Origin: Allomyces macrogynus ATCC 38327
Lineage: Eukaryota; Blastocladiomycota; Blastocladiomycetes; Blastocladiales; Blastocladiaceae
Direction: 5' to 3'
DNA length: 64,000 bases
Assembly (NCBI GenBank): GCA_000151295.1
Contig: GG745343.1
Location: 838,664 to 902,663, forward strand
Made by a program: the position numbers and the translations under genes. This document shows, piece by piece, positions 10,750 through 22,791 of the stretch; position 1 is the stretch's first letter; the number at the start of each line of letters is the position of its first letter. The notes below the pieces were generated by a model, which saw only the letters and a program-made list of their open reading frames with translations, was not told where the DNA came from and did no database searches.

Positions 10750-11750
10750 TTACGCGTGGTGATCCGGCTGCACGATATCGCTCGGCGACAGCTTCTTTGG
10801 CGGCTCCGCCTCGCCATCCGCCGCCTTCTCCGCATCCTTGGCCTTGCCCTGCTCCGGCGCCTCGACGACGACGCCCGTCCCCTCGGTCTCCTCGACCTCG
10901 CGCGCCAACTCGAGCAATTCCGACAGCGCAATGAACCCGTCGTTGTTGCGGTCGAGTTTCTTGACGATCGCCTTGATCTCGGCCTCGTCGCGCGGCCGCG
11001 ACCGAATCGACCGCAGCGCCGCCTCCACGTCCTCGGCCTGCAACTGGCCGTACTCGTTGGCCTGGATCGTGTTCAGCTTTGACCCGATCTCCGTGTCGTA
11101 CTGCTCGAGCTCCGCCGAGAGCTTGGAAATCAGCTTGTCCACCTGCGACTCGAGACGCGACTTGGTCTTGTCCTCCTTGCGCGGCGCCACGGGCTCCTCG
11201 ACGACCGCTGGCGCGGGGGCCGGGGTCGCTGCGGGCTCGGGTGTGGCCGGCGCGGGCGCTGGTGCCGGGGCAGTGGGTTCCGTGGCGGGCGTCGCGGGCT
11301 CGGCGGGCTTGGTCTGAGCGACTGCGGGCTTAGGCTCGGGTGCCGGCGCGGCAGCAGCCTCCGACTCTGGTGCCGGGGCCTCTGCCGCCTTCGCGGCAGC
11401 AGCAGCAGCAGCAGCCGCGACGGCCGCGGCATCGGCCTTCTCCTTCTCCTTCTGCAGCAGGTCGGCGGCGCGATCGCCCTTGATCGACTCGAGCACGACG
11501 CGCTCCGAGTCGACGGCCGACCTGGACGTGAGCACCTTGATGGCCTCACCGAGCTCCTTGACCTGCGTCACCGACATGCGCACGTCGGGTTCGGCCACCT
11601 CGGCCGCGGGCGCGGGCGCAGCGTCCGTGGCGGTGGCCGGGGCGGGGGTCGCGGCATCAGCGGCGGCGGCAGGAGCAACGGCGGGAGCCGCGGGAGCGGC
11701 CTCGGCAGCCACCGCGGGCTGCGCGGCTGTGACCGGCTCGGCGACGGGCT

Positions 11751-11794
<44 letters not shown>

Positions 11795-13325
11795 GCCGCG
11801 GCCTTCTCCTCCTCCTTCTTGCGGCGCACGTCCTCGGCAGCGGCCTTCTCCTGTGCGAGTTCCTCGGCAATAATCTCTTCCTGCTGCTTGAGCACCTCGA
11901 GCCGCTTCTTGTAGGACGGTTTCCCGTCGCCCGACAGCTTGAGCTCGGCCTCCGAAATGAGGTTTTCGGGCAGCGACTGCAGCGTCGCCTGCAGCGCCTC
12001 AGCCGTCGTCGGCGGCAATTCCGCAACCGGCTCGGCCGCGGGCGTCGTAGCCGCAGCCTCGACGACCAGCCGCTCGCCCTTCGAGTACATGGGCTGGTCG
12101 GTGAAGATGAACGCGCGTGACAGGATCAAGAGCGTCGACGGGATCTTGTGAAACAGGTGCAGGTCGAGCCATTGCTGCAGGTCGTACCGCAGGCGCGCGG
12201 GCGAGACGCCCATGGTCTTGATGCCGCGATCGATACACGCCTTTTGCAATTCCGGGATCGACAGCTCGTTGACGCCCTCAAAGAAAATCATTTGGTCGTC
12301 GGCGTGCAATTGCCGCATCTTCGCGCGCAATTGGTACCGCAGCCAATTGTCGGTACCGAACGCGTTGATGCCCATGTACTTGCACATCGACACGAGTTGC
12401 GGCCGCGACAGGTTCTCGAGGGTCAACTCGTCCTCGAATTTCTGCGCCACCTTGATCAGCGCGGGCGTGTCGGCGGGCTCGCCCGTCGTGCGGATCTTGC
12501 GGAAAAAGTCGGTGAATTCGCCAACGGCTTGCTTGTTCTTGCCGGCATTGTCGACGGCCATTTCTGAGACTGTCTCTTGCAAGAACTTGGCGAGCTGCAA
12601 GCGCATCTTGAGCACCTTCTTCTTCTTCTCCTCTTGCTCAAACGACTTTTCGAACGTCGACGGCAGCATGTTCGGGAAGAGCTTGAGCAGGACGGGCAGC
12701 GCCAGTTCGGCAAACGGGATGGCCACGAGCACAAGGAACGGCACGAGACGGAACAAGTCCGAGACGGTGCGCCGCAATTGTTTTTGCTCGCGCCGCGACA
12801 ACTGGTTGCCGCGCATCAGCTTGAGCAGGTACCGCGTACTGAGCCGCACCTCGTAGGCCAACAGCTTCGACCCTTCCTTGTAGTGTACGAGCTCCTCCTT
12901 GATGTGCGGCCACGTGTCCTCGCGCAGCTTGCGCAGCAGCGGCTTCTTGGCCGGAACCGTCGCGGGGGTCGCGGGAGCCGCCGAAGCAGCAGGCGCGGGA
13001 GCGTCGGTAGCCGTCGTAGGCGGCGCGGCCGCGGGAACAGCACTGCTCGCCGGGTCGGTCGGTTTGGGCATGTCCTGGTCATCCAGATCTGATCAGCGCA
13101 CGGTCAATCGTTCACTGGTCCAGAATGAGAGCGTACCATGCGCGACAACGTCGTCGTGAACATACGCCATTGGACCGCGTCCATGGCAATGGGCGACGCG
13201 CGCGGCGCGTTCGCGCAAGCGCGCAACAGGCCCGTCGCCATGGCGGGCGACGTGGTCGACACGACGCGGTGCACGGCAACGCGCGTCACGGGCGTGACCG
13301 CGGCAAGGCGGCGGAGGGCGAGCAT
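10750..13325 (-). CDS. LETM1: LETM1/Mdm38 mitochondrial cation/proton exchanger
   Basis: Two exons (13325-13137, 13074-10750) give 837 aa. LETM1 sits in the inner mitochondrial membrane, affects K+/H+ (and Ca2+) exchange and binds mitoribosomes. Exon 1 supplies an Arg/Ala/Ser-rich, acid-poor leader (MLALRRLAAVTPVTRVAVHR) typical of a mitochondrial presequence. The single membrane segment is LFRLVPFLVLVAIPFAELAL around residues 170-190, followed by the family signature KLFPNMLPSTFE. The ribosome-binding-like domain follows (FRKIRTTGEPADTP, ALIKVAQKFEDELTLENLSR). A long Ala/Pro/Glu-rich region separates it from an EF-hand near residue 770 (DRNNDGFIALSE). Starting at the second-exon Met would lose the presequence, so the upstream exon is preferred. 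Confidence 0.9.
11752..11793 (-). repeat. (AGC)14 trinucleotide run encoding polyalanine in LETM1
   Basis: Fourteen uninterrupted AGC units, read on the minus strand as GCT alanine codons inside the coiled-coil-rich region after EEEKAAAA. Uninterrupted triplets of this length are prone to length change, which here would stay in frame. Confidence 0.9.
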
Positions 13326-14505
13326 GGTGGCGGGCTAGTGCAGGAACGAGAGCGAGAATGGATGAGCGCATGGGCTCGGACGTGATCACAGCGGTCGACC
13401 GCTCCCTGGCTCGCGCCAACTCCTTGAACGGTTGGATGGCTGCGAGCGCCGGTGTTGCGTGCGGCCGGTTGGGTCCACCCTCAGTCTTCCTTGTATGGCG
13501 CCAAACCGAACCACGGGTGTTTTCATCACTCGTGCAGCCGGGCAGCATGCGAGAGGAACACCCGGTCGGCGCGCACACAATCATCCCTGCTCTGCCAAGT
13601 CGAGATGAATAACACCCAGCGACGCGACGAGCGCAACAAACGTTCGTGGGGCGACAAGCGGTCGGGGCTGGCAGTATGTACCGTTGATGTTGCTTGCGGT
13701 CGAGCCACACAATCCAATCAATTAACAGCGTTCAGCGGCGCTACGCACGGTCCAAACGGCGCCGGGAAACGGGACAGAGCGCGCGAGCAAGGTGCACAGC
13801 ACAGTGCACGTCAATGGCGGCGTGGCATGAGCTGGATCGTTGGATCCAGAGTGGGAGCTATCGAGCTTGCAGCGTCGGCCAGTCGGGCGCTTGGTTGGTT
13901 CTGGTGAACTGGTTGGGCGAGGTCGGCGTCCAGCTGGAACTTGAATACTCGCGCGCTAGGCGACCAGGAACGGAAGGAAATGGGGGAGAGAGGATGGTTG
14001 GACGCGGTTGACTGGCGTGTTGATGTTTGTTCTTGTCTCGCGGAACGTCTCGTGTCGTTTGCTCAGCAAATAAATGAACACAGCAGGGACTGTCTGATCG
14101 ACTGATGGCTGCTCGCTGCCGGTACCGCACGCCGCCACCAAGCCGCCCGACGCCCGTATGGCTCCGTCCCCCACACTTCGCAAGATTGGCGCAGATCATG
14201 GGCCCTGCCACGTTGCGCGCCGCGAACGTGTGTTCCTGTGATCCTCCAACACTCTCCACCCCCCCTCGAACAAACCGTTCTTGGCGCGCTGCTGCTGGCG
14301 TCAACGCTGACGACGGCCAGCCAGTCTGGTCCAGCAAATCAAAACGACTATCCAATACAACGGTGCCCAAAAACACGCAAGCTAAACCAAACCAAATCAC
14401 GACGCGGAAGGCAGCCATTCAGCCGACCCCCTTTGCCAGGGGCGGCGGCCTCGCCTCTCCGCGAGCAGGACCCAAATCACGAATCGCAGTCATTGCGCGC
14501 ACTGC
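13326..14505. other. Intergenic, no gene seen
   Basis: 1.18 kb between the LETM1 start and the adenylate kinase stop, both on the minus strand. It should hold the LETM1 promoter and the kinase 3' UTR. Open frames of up to 186 codons exist on both strands, but they show no conserved motif or splice-joined continuation. Confidence 0.55.
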
Positions 14506-15629
<1,124 letters not shown>

Positions 15630-16375
15630 GATGGCGGGATATCGCTGGTGCAGGCGGTTGCGGGAGCTGCAGCAAGTCCGGGGACTGGGGCGGTCGTCGT
15701 CGTCGACTGGACTAGAAGGGCGAAAGATCCACGGCACGGGTGCGGGGTCGGTCGGTTTGGGTCCGAGGTCAACCACAGCGCGGAGGCAGCCGGATCAACA
15801 TGATCACATTTCTGTTTTCGCTGGCCAAATTTTGTGCGCGCGTTTTGCGCATGTTTTTGTTGTAGTTGGTGGCCAGCCGAGGGGCCTCCACGAAACATCG
15901 TGAGGCACCTGTCAAATCTGTTGCCGAGGGGCAGTTCTTGACGTCACGAACTGAGTGGCGACAGATCATCTGCCATCCCGTGATGGCAACGCAACTGGTG
16001 AGAGACGTGTCTCGCGCTTCCACTCAAGGTGGCTTGTCGGTCAACCCCAATCAGGGCGTGTAGCGCAGTGGATAGCGCGTCCCCCTCCGGAATCCCCTCC
16101 TCGCTCGACAGATTGCTAGTTCAGTAAGAGGACGTTCGCTACTCCGCTTCGTCCGATTATTTTTGTATTTTGCACTCGCTTTCACTGAACCTCTCCACAA
16201 GACGCCCCTTGTTGTCAAATATTTCCCCCCGTTACCGTGGGCCTTTATATTGGAGTCGGTGATAGTAACCCAGCAGATCGGCCGTCGGGCAGTGCTCATC
16301 GAAGCCGAACGAGATCGCTCACACATCAGACAGCCAATTTGTATTATTGCTGGAAGACTCAAGAACGGGCAAAGG
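15630..16375. other. Intergenic with tRNA-like 5' half
   Basis: 746 bases between adenylate kinase and AIM24. A tRNA-like segment is annotated separately. I see no protein-coding signal. Confidence 0.55.
16055..16092 (+). other. tRNA-like 5' half (degenerate, not a complete tRNA)
   Basis: GGGCGTGTAGCGCAGTGG followed by ATAGCGCG has an acceptor-like start, a perfect GCGC/GCGC D-stem, and an A-box match (TAGCGCAGTGG). The next bases could form an anticodon loop CTCCGGA (Arg CCG). No matching 3' anticodon arm, B box or acceptor 3' strand follows. A weak GTTCA lies about 40 bases downstream. It looks like a truncated tRNA-derived fragment. Confidence 0.35.
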
Positions 16376-18309
16376 CTACGGCTTCTTCTCTGCTGGTGAC
16401 GCGGCCGCTCCACGCGGCGGCATCAACTGCGTGATCATCGGCCCCACCGCCTTGACCGCCGCACTCGCTGCTGCGTCCATGGGGGCCACGACCCCCTCGG
16501 CAGGCGCCTGCTGCTGCTTCTTTTCCTCGGCGTTTGTCGACGACATGCTACAGAAGGCAAGACAACGCTTCAGATCAGCAACCACACGACACGACACCAA
16601 CAACCACCAAACAAATACGTACTTGCGCAACAGGTCGAACCGCGGCAGAATACGACTCGCGATATACACGTCCCCCGGCCCGGTCAGCTCCACTAGCTCC
16701 TCCTGCCCAAGCGCCCAGTACTTGATTCGCGACCGCACGCCCTGCCCGATCCCGCGGAACGACGACATGGCGTCGCGCGCCATGTCCTTGACGACCGTCC
16801 ACGCGCGCGCCGGACCCGACTCCTCTTCTGTCGTGGTGGCGGTGGTCACGGCCACAGTCGTACCCGTCGCGTCAGTCTTGGAGGCGGCGAGCATTTCCTC
16901 GGGGATGACTTGGTCGGCGTTGACGGGTTCCGGGATCATGCTCGTGTTCCAGGCGATCAGATGCTTGGGGCTCACGCGGTAGACTTCGCCAGACGTCAAG
17001 ACCAAGCGATACAGGCCACCGTACGTGGTGATCGCCAGCTTTCCCTTGCCGCTCGCGCGGTAGTGCACGATGCCCGTGTCGGGCGACTAGTGCGAGGGGT
17101 GGAGACGGGAGGGACGTGAGGGACGTGAGCGTGCTGCCACGTGGAACAAAGTGCAAGTCGGCCGGAAAACGGACCATGGTGAGTCCGCTCAGTCGCATGT
17201 TGAGCGAAATGCCCGTGGTCGATGCGAGGTACGAGTGCCGGCGAATGTAGTATTCTGCCAAGCGCGGGTCGGTTTGCTATTCTCGCGCTTTCTCGTCAAA
17301 GACACGGAAACGTACCAGCTGACCCGTCCATTTCCAACACCGCGAGGTCGCCAATACCCTTGGGCGCAATCAGCACGTCGCCCGACTCGGCCTTGGGCGT
17401 TGAAAACACCTGGAAGAACATGGGCCCACCCTGCAGCTTGCGCTTGAGTGACGCGAGCGGGCTGCCGCCAGCGGCGACAAACGTGCGGATGCTGGCCGAC
17501 TGGCCGACCGAGACGCCCTTTTGCGTGTAGACCTTGGTTCCTGGTGGCAGCTTGGCGACGAGCATCGAGCCTACAACGTGCAGCCAGGGTCAGAAAAGGC
17601 ACGGAAACGGGAGCGCGGATCAACGAGGATGCGTACCGAGGCCAGCGCTGACGACAGTGAATTCGGGCGCTTGCTGCGCGACGACGGGAAGGTCGGGCAG
17701 CGGGGTCGCGATCACGTCCTCGATGGTGACAATCTATCCGATCGTGATGCATACTGATCAGCAAATGGTCCATTTCTTGAGCGGGTTCGGGGTGGGTTCG
17801 ATGTAGGTTCAAGGTCGGGTTCGACAGTTCGAGACAACTCCCCGGGTGGTTTCGACGCGCTACTTCGAACCACGCCGCACTCACAAACACACAACACACA
17901 CCCTGCGCACAAGATCATCCGTCCCCGCAGCCCCACGCGTCGTGGCCGCATCAATCTCGGACGGAGTGATACTCGCGACCCCCTCGGCGGCCTTGGTGAT
18001 ACTCACATCCTGCGCGCCCGCGTCACGGATGCCTGGCTGCACGGCCTGAATCGTGTTCTGCAAACTCTGGCGAATCGACGACCCGAGCGCCGTCTTGCGC
18101 GCGGCGAGCCAAGACGTGACCGACTCGGCGGCTGCCGTGCGCGTCGGCGACGCGTCGGGTTCCGCAGAAGAAGTGGCGGCAGATACAGCCTGCTTGGGCG
18201 CAGCGTCGCTGGCCGGGCCGAGCTCGGCGGCGTGCAATGCGGTCGCGTGCAGCGCGCGCGAGGCCGTGGTCAGGGCGAGCGTCGCGGTAGGGCGGGCGCG
18301 CGCGAGCAT
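16376..18309 (-). CDS. AIM24: Aim24 family mitochondrial protein
   Basis: Six exons (18309-17902, 17733-17637, 17570-17316, 17254-17148, 17086-16623, 16547-16376) give 500 aa. Aim24 is an inner-membrane protein needed for MICOS and respiratory-chain organisation in yeast. The N-terminus MLARARPTATLALTTASRAL is a good mitochondrial presequence. The DUF124/AIM24 beta fold is spread over the middle exons: MLVAKLPPGTKVYTQKG, SPLASLKRKLQGGPMFFQVF, a GDVLIAPKGIGDLAVLEMDG stretch, and EVYRVSPKHLIAWNTSM near the end. GPGDVYIASRILP closes the domain, and a Gln/Ala/Pro-rich tail follows. The exon 4/5 boundary (donor at 17147) is the least certain junction. The first intron (168 nt) is the longest. Confidence 0.85.
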
Positions 18310-18911
18310 GGCTGCCGAGGTGCTGAAAGGGCTGGAAATGGGGCTGTTGCTGTCGATGGCTGGTCCTGATCTCGTCGGCAACTGCCGGAGGGTCGCTCGG
18401 TGCGCAGCTGGGGCGCACGGACGGGCTCGACGAGCGTCGCCAAGTTGACTCTTGCGTGCACTGGTGCGCAGGTGCCCGTTGGTTGGTGCGTGCTGGTCGC
18501 GGCCCGGCAGAGGTGCTTGTCGCAGCAGCTGTTGTCGTGGTTGGCTGTTTGGCGGGGTGGTGATGTTTCCTGTTGATTGACGTGTCGGCGTGTCAGACGT
18601 GTCGGCAGGCTGCGGCTGCGGTGGGCCGCGCGGGCCGCACTTCGTTGTCGCTAGCTTCGCTGGCTTCGTGCGGCCGGCCCCTTTGCACCAACACTGCCAT
18701 CGCTCCTCCAACGCGACTACCAGTCCACCCCCCTCACCATCGTCGAAGTCGGCGCCACCACCACCGTGCAGCACCTGCAAGCAAACAGCATCCAACCGCG
18801 CGCATCCGACTGCACCGCACCACGTCCACCCGCCCTTGTTCACGCGGCCCGCCCGCGCACGGATCCACGCCTCCGACCGGTGTGGCCGCTTCCGCCATCG
18901 CGATTTCCACC
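18310..18911. promoter_or_regulatory. Divergent intergenic region, AIM24 / Zn2Cys6 regulator
   Basis: About 600 bases between divergent start codons. It should contain both promoters. No specific site is recognised. Confidence 0.55.
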
Positions 18912-21900
18912 ATGGCCACCGAAGACGCACGCGCCGCATCGCCCGAGCCCATGAACGTGTGCCCGGCCGACGTGGCACCGCCCGCGGCCGACACGCCCGC
19001 ATCGACGCCAGCGCCGACGCACGCTGCAGCGGCAGGGACCGCCGCTCCCTGTAGTACCGCACCTGACGCGAACGTGCACGACAACACGCACGCCGACGAG
19101 GGCGCTCCCGACGACGACGCCAATGCATGCACGTCCTCCAAGAAGACGCGCATCACGAGGGTATATTTTCTTTCGCCTTGCTGCGGCCTTATCCTTCCAC
19201 GGCCACTGGCGGCGTGGACACGCGCGCGCCACGAGGCGGCGACTGCTGCACCGTCGGCCATTTGCTGCGGGTCATTCGTGCGCCTGCCTTGATCCTTTCG
19301 CTGATGAACCTTGCGCCCGCCTTCTTTCTATTGTTCTTGTTGCTGCGATTTGCAGGCCTGCGCGACGTGTCGGTGAGTCTTTCCTGTTTACGACGCCGTC
19401 GCGGCGTGTTCGCGTACGACCTGCTGTTGCTGACCCTTTCCTTCATTGATCCCTTCTTGTCAACAGGCAAAGGCGGGTGTGTACCTTTCGACGATGCCCG
19501 TCGTTCCGCTGCACCGCCCAGTACCTTCGGCTCACGATATTCGTTCCCTAGAAACGCTGCGACGGTGAGTTCCCGTGCGGACCCTGCATCGAATTCAACC
19601 GCAAATGCTGCTACACGCCCGCCAAACGCCGCGGACCTCCGCCACGCAATGCCGTGGCCCCACCCGAAATTGTGCCCACCATCTCGGCCCCGTCCTCCTT
19701 GGCCTCGCTCGCATGCATCACGCCCGCACCGACCTCGCCCGCACTCGTGACCGCATCCGTCCCACAATCGATTCTCCCGCCGTCTACCACGTCTTCGGAC
19801 CGCAGGCGCAAGCGCACCGACTCGCCGCACCACCACCACCGCACCGGGTCGGACGGCGGTAGCTCCAGCAGCGCTCTGCGCCCATCGCCCTCGGCTGACC
19901 TGTGTCCCATTGAATCACCACGCCATGACCGGTTCGCGACCACGCCGTCGTTGACCTCGTCGGCGACCACGACGGCGAACGTGAGCAAGACGGCCACGCC
20001 AACGCTGCGGCCCGCGACCCCGACGGCTGGTCCGCCCGTGATCCAGAACCCCACGTTTGGCCGCGAGGATTTGCTGCGCGAAGTGAATGCGCTGAGCGAG
20101 AAGATGACGTTGGTCGTGTCGCTTGATGAGCAAGGGAATCTCGCGCACATTAGCAACCTCGGCCATGCGGGCGGTCTGCACCTGTTCCGCAACTGGACGC
20201 GTACGTTCCGGTCGGCCGATGGGCTCGTCTACATGCCCGATTTAGCGTGGTACGCACCTCCTGCACCTTCTCCACCCAACCGCATCCGCATCTGCGCTGA
20301 CCGCGATCTCGACAACAGTTGCCACCCGTCACTCGAAGAGCAGGCCAGGCATCAAGGGCTGTTCCCCAACTCGGCATTCGTCAAGGTCATGATCGACTTT
20401 TACTTTGACGCGTGCCACCCTTACGTGCCCTTCCTGTCGCGCGCCAAGATTGACGCACATCTCGCGGCGCCGACACCGTCGTACCTGCTGCTCTACTCGG
20501 TCCTCGCCGTGGCCTCGCACCTATTTGAGCGCCGGTACCGGATCGGGCCCGCCAATGGCGTCCTCATCAGCCAATTGCTCATGGCACGCGCCAAGGAACT
20601 GGTCTCGCCACTGCTCTCATCGCCGACGCCATGTCTGCTCAACATCCAGTCGCTGCTGTTGATTGAAATGGTCGACCGCGAGTGCGTGCGCGGGTCGGCG
20701 TGGCTGATTTCGGGCATGGCCATTCGCATGGCGCTTGATCTCGGACTCAATCTCGGCGTGCCCGAGTCGTTCAAGGACAAGAAGCTGATTTCGTCGCCGG
20801 TCTGGACCAAGACGTGGATCTACTGCTGTATTGTTGACTCGCTCAACTCGTTCTTGACGGGGCGGTCGCACATGAGTACGCCTTTTGCTGGCTCTCCTTC
20901 GCCAGGGCCGCCAGGATCACGATTTGGCGAATTGACGCGGGTGCACTTTTTCCTCTACAGTCTCCGACAGCGACTGCGTGCAGGACCTCGAAGAGTGTCT
21001 TGACACGCCCGAGAACCGCGCGCGCAGCCCCAAGGAGGAACTGATCCCGGCCGACCACTTTTTCGTGTGGCTCTTCAAGCTCTTCGAGATCACTGGCAAG
21101 ATTGGGCGCACAATCACGTCCATCCGCATTCGGCGCAACCTGCCGTACTCCCTGCCGGAACTGCACTCGCTGCTCTCCAAGTACCGCAAGCAATTGCCCA
21201 AGGACCTCGTCTACGACTTTGACCGGCCCGCCGCCAACTCGCCGTGCGCCGTGCACATCAACCTGCTCTACCTCGGCACGGTCATTTTCCTCTACCGCAC
21301 CGTGTTCGCGTGCAACCTGCTCCCCAACTCGCCATTGCGGTCCGAGTACCTGCGCATTCTCGAGTCCTCGACCGACGCAATTCTCGCGATTCTCGGCGCG
21401 CACACGGCGACTATACACCTGACCCCGCTGCCGCTCGGGTACGCGTTCGACCTGATCTTCACCGTGTGCGTGATTTTCATGTCGCAGGACGCCGCGCGGA
21501 ACCAGGCCAAGGTCGTGCGCATTCTCGCGCAGTGCGTGCACCTGCTCGAAATCCTCGCCGCCGACCTGCCGCTCCTCCGCCGACTCGCCGCATTGGGTAA
21601 GGAATTGCTCGAATCCATCACGGGCATCGCCCAGGACTGCGACCGCGACCGGCATGTGCTCGCCGCGCATTTGGACGTGATCAAGCAGTCGGAAATGCGA
21701 TTCACTCACTGGCGGAAGGCCAACGACCAGGCGACCGAACGCGCCGAGTGCGCGCGCGCGTTTAGCGCATATCTTGACGCTGCTGCGCGACGGCCCGAGT
21801 TGGCGGCCGTCATGGTGAACCTCGGGTGCCCGACACCCGCGGCGACACCCGTCGCCGCCAGCTGTGGCCCGGAACCGTCCATCGTCGGGTCGCCGCTGAT

Positions 21901-22527
21901 CGGCGCGTGTGCGTCGCGCCATACGTCGATCATGGCCGCCGCGTCGTCGTCGGCGCCGCCTCCGACGACCACGCCGTACGCGTTCCCGATCATCCCCACG
22001 CAACCCGCCGTCGTCATGCCCGCCGCGCCCACCGCCGCGGCAGCGACTAACTACGCGCCCTCAATGGGCTCGTTTGCGGCCGCCATGGCCCCGCCAACCA
22101 CGCACCGACCCGGCGGCTAGTTACTACATGGCCGCGGGCTGCCGCCGCCGCTGCTGGTGCCACGCACCCGGCGTACGCTCACCCACACGTACACTTGCCG
22201 CCGCAACAACAGCCGTACCCGGTCGTCTCGCCGGGACAGGCGAGCTTGGGGATTTTGCCGCCCGGGTGCGCGTGGTTCCCGGCGCCGCCAGCGCCGCAAG
22301 TCGCGCAGACCGCTGCTCAGCCTGCGGCGGCGGGTGGGGCGGCGCTCGATTTGCCGACGTTCCCGGCCGAGTTGTTTACGAACGATGTGGCGAATATGTT
22401 GCGGCAGCAGTCGCAAACGGCGCAGCAGCAACCACCAACGCAGCAGGGGGATGCGGAAAAGGCCTGGGAAGCGCAGTTTGCGGGGCTCGCGGCAGCGGCG
22501 TGGCCGAGTGCGACGGGAGGGCAATAA
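18912..22527 (+). CDS. Zn2Cys6 (Gal4-type) fungal transcription factor with MHR domain; C-terminus frameshifted
   Basis: Exons 18912-19160, 19356-19372, 19467-19476, 19552-20249, 20319-20875 and 20961 onward join in frame. The DNA-binding cluster is assembled from four exons: A-C-A-T-C, then R-Q-R-R across the 10-nt exon, then KRCDGEFPCGPCIEFNRKCC. That fits CX2CX6CX5CX2CX6C exactly (residues 85-111). A Ser/Thr/Pro-rich linker leads to the fungal regulatory domain (FVKVMIDFYFDACHPYVPFL to GRSHM). The first stop in frame is at 22118-22120 (896 aa). Gln/Ala/Pro-rich coding sequence clearly continues in the other two frames to a stop at 22525-22527, as if two single bases had been inserted near 22105 and 22138. 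The end given assumes that extension. The target genes are unknown. Confidence 0.8.
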
Positions 22528-22791
22528 AGAAAGAGCACGACGGTGCTCGCGGTTCAGCTCTGTTATCCATGGCCGGAGAGAGAGGAGCTGGAGGTTGGTT
22601 TTTGTTCGTTTTGTTCTGGAGTGCCGTTCATCATTCTTTTCGGTTGTGTCGAGGACGCCTCGGTTTTTGGCCCAGACATTTGATTTATCGGCACTGTCCA
22701 AAATACATCAACTGTTCGCGCGACGCAGAAATCCAGTTCTAATTTGCCGATCCAAAAAGATGCAGCGACGCCAGTGTGCAACCCCCGACGG

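Noticed and set aside
13858..14418. 186-codon minus-strand frame with a hydrophobic start
   Set aside because: Only the first 25 residues look like a signal or membrane segment. The rest is not protein-like and no homology is recognised; left as non-coding.
16055..16130. Complete intron-containing tRNA-Arg(CCG)
   Set aside because: No 3' anticodon stem (GGGGA) or acceptor partner for GGGCGTG could be found downstream.
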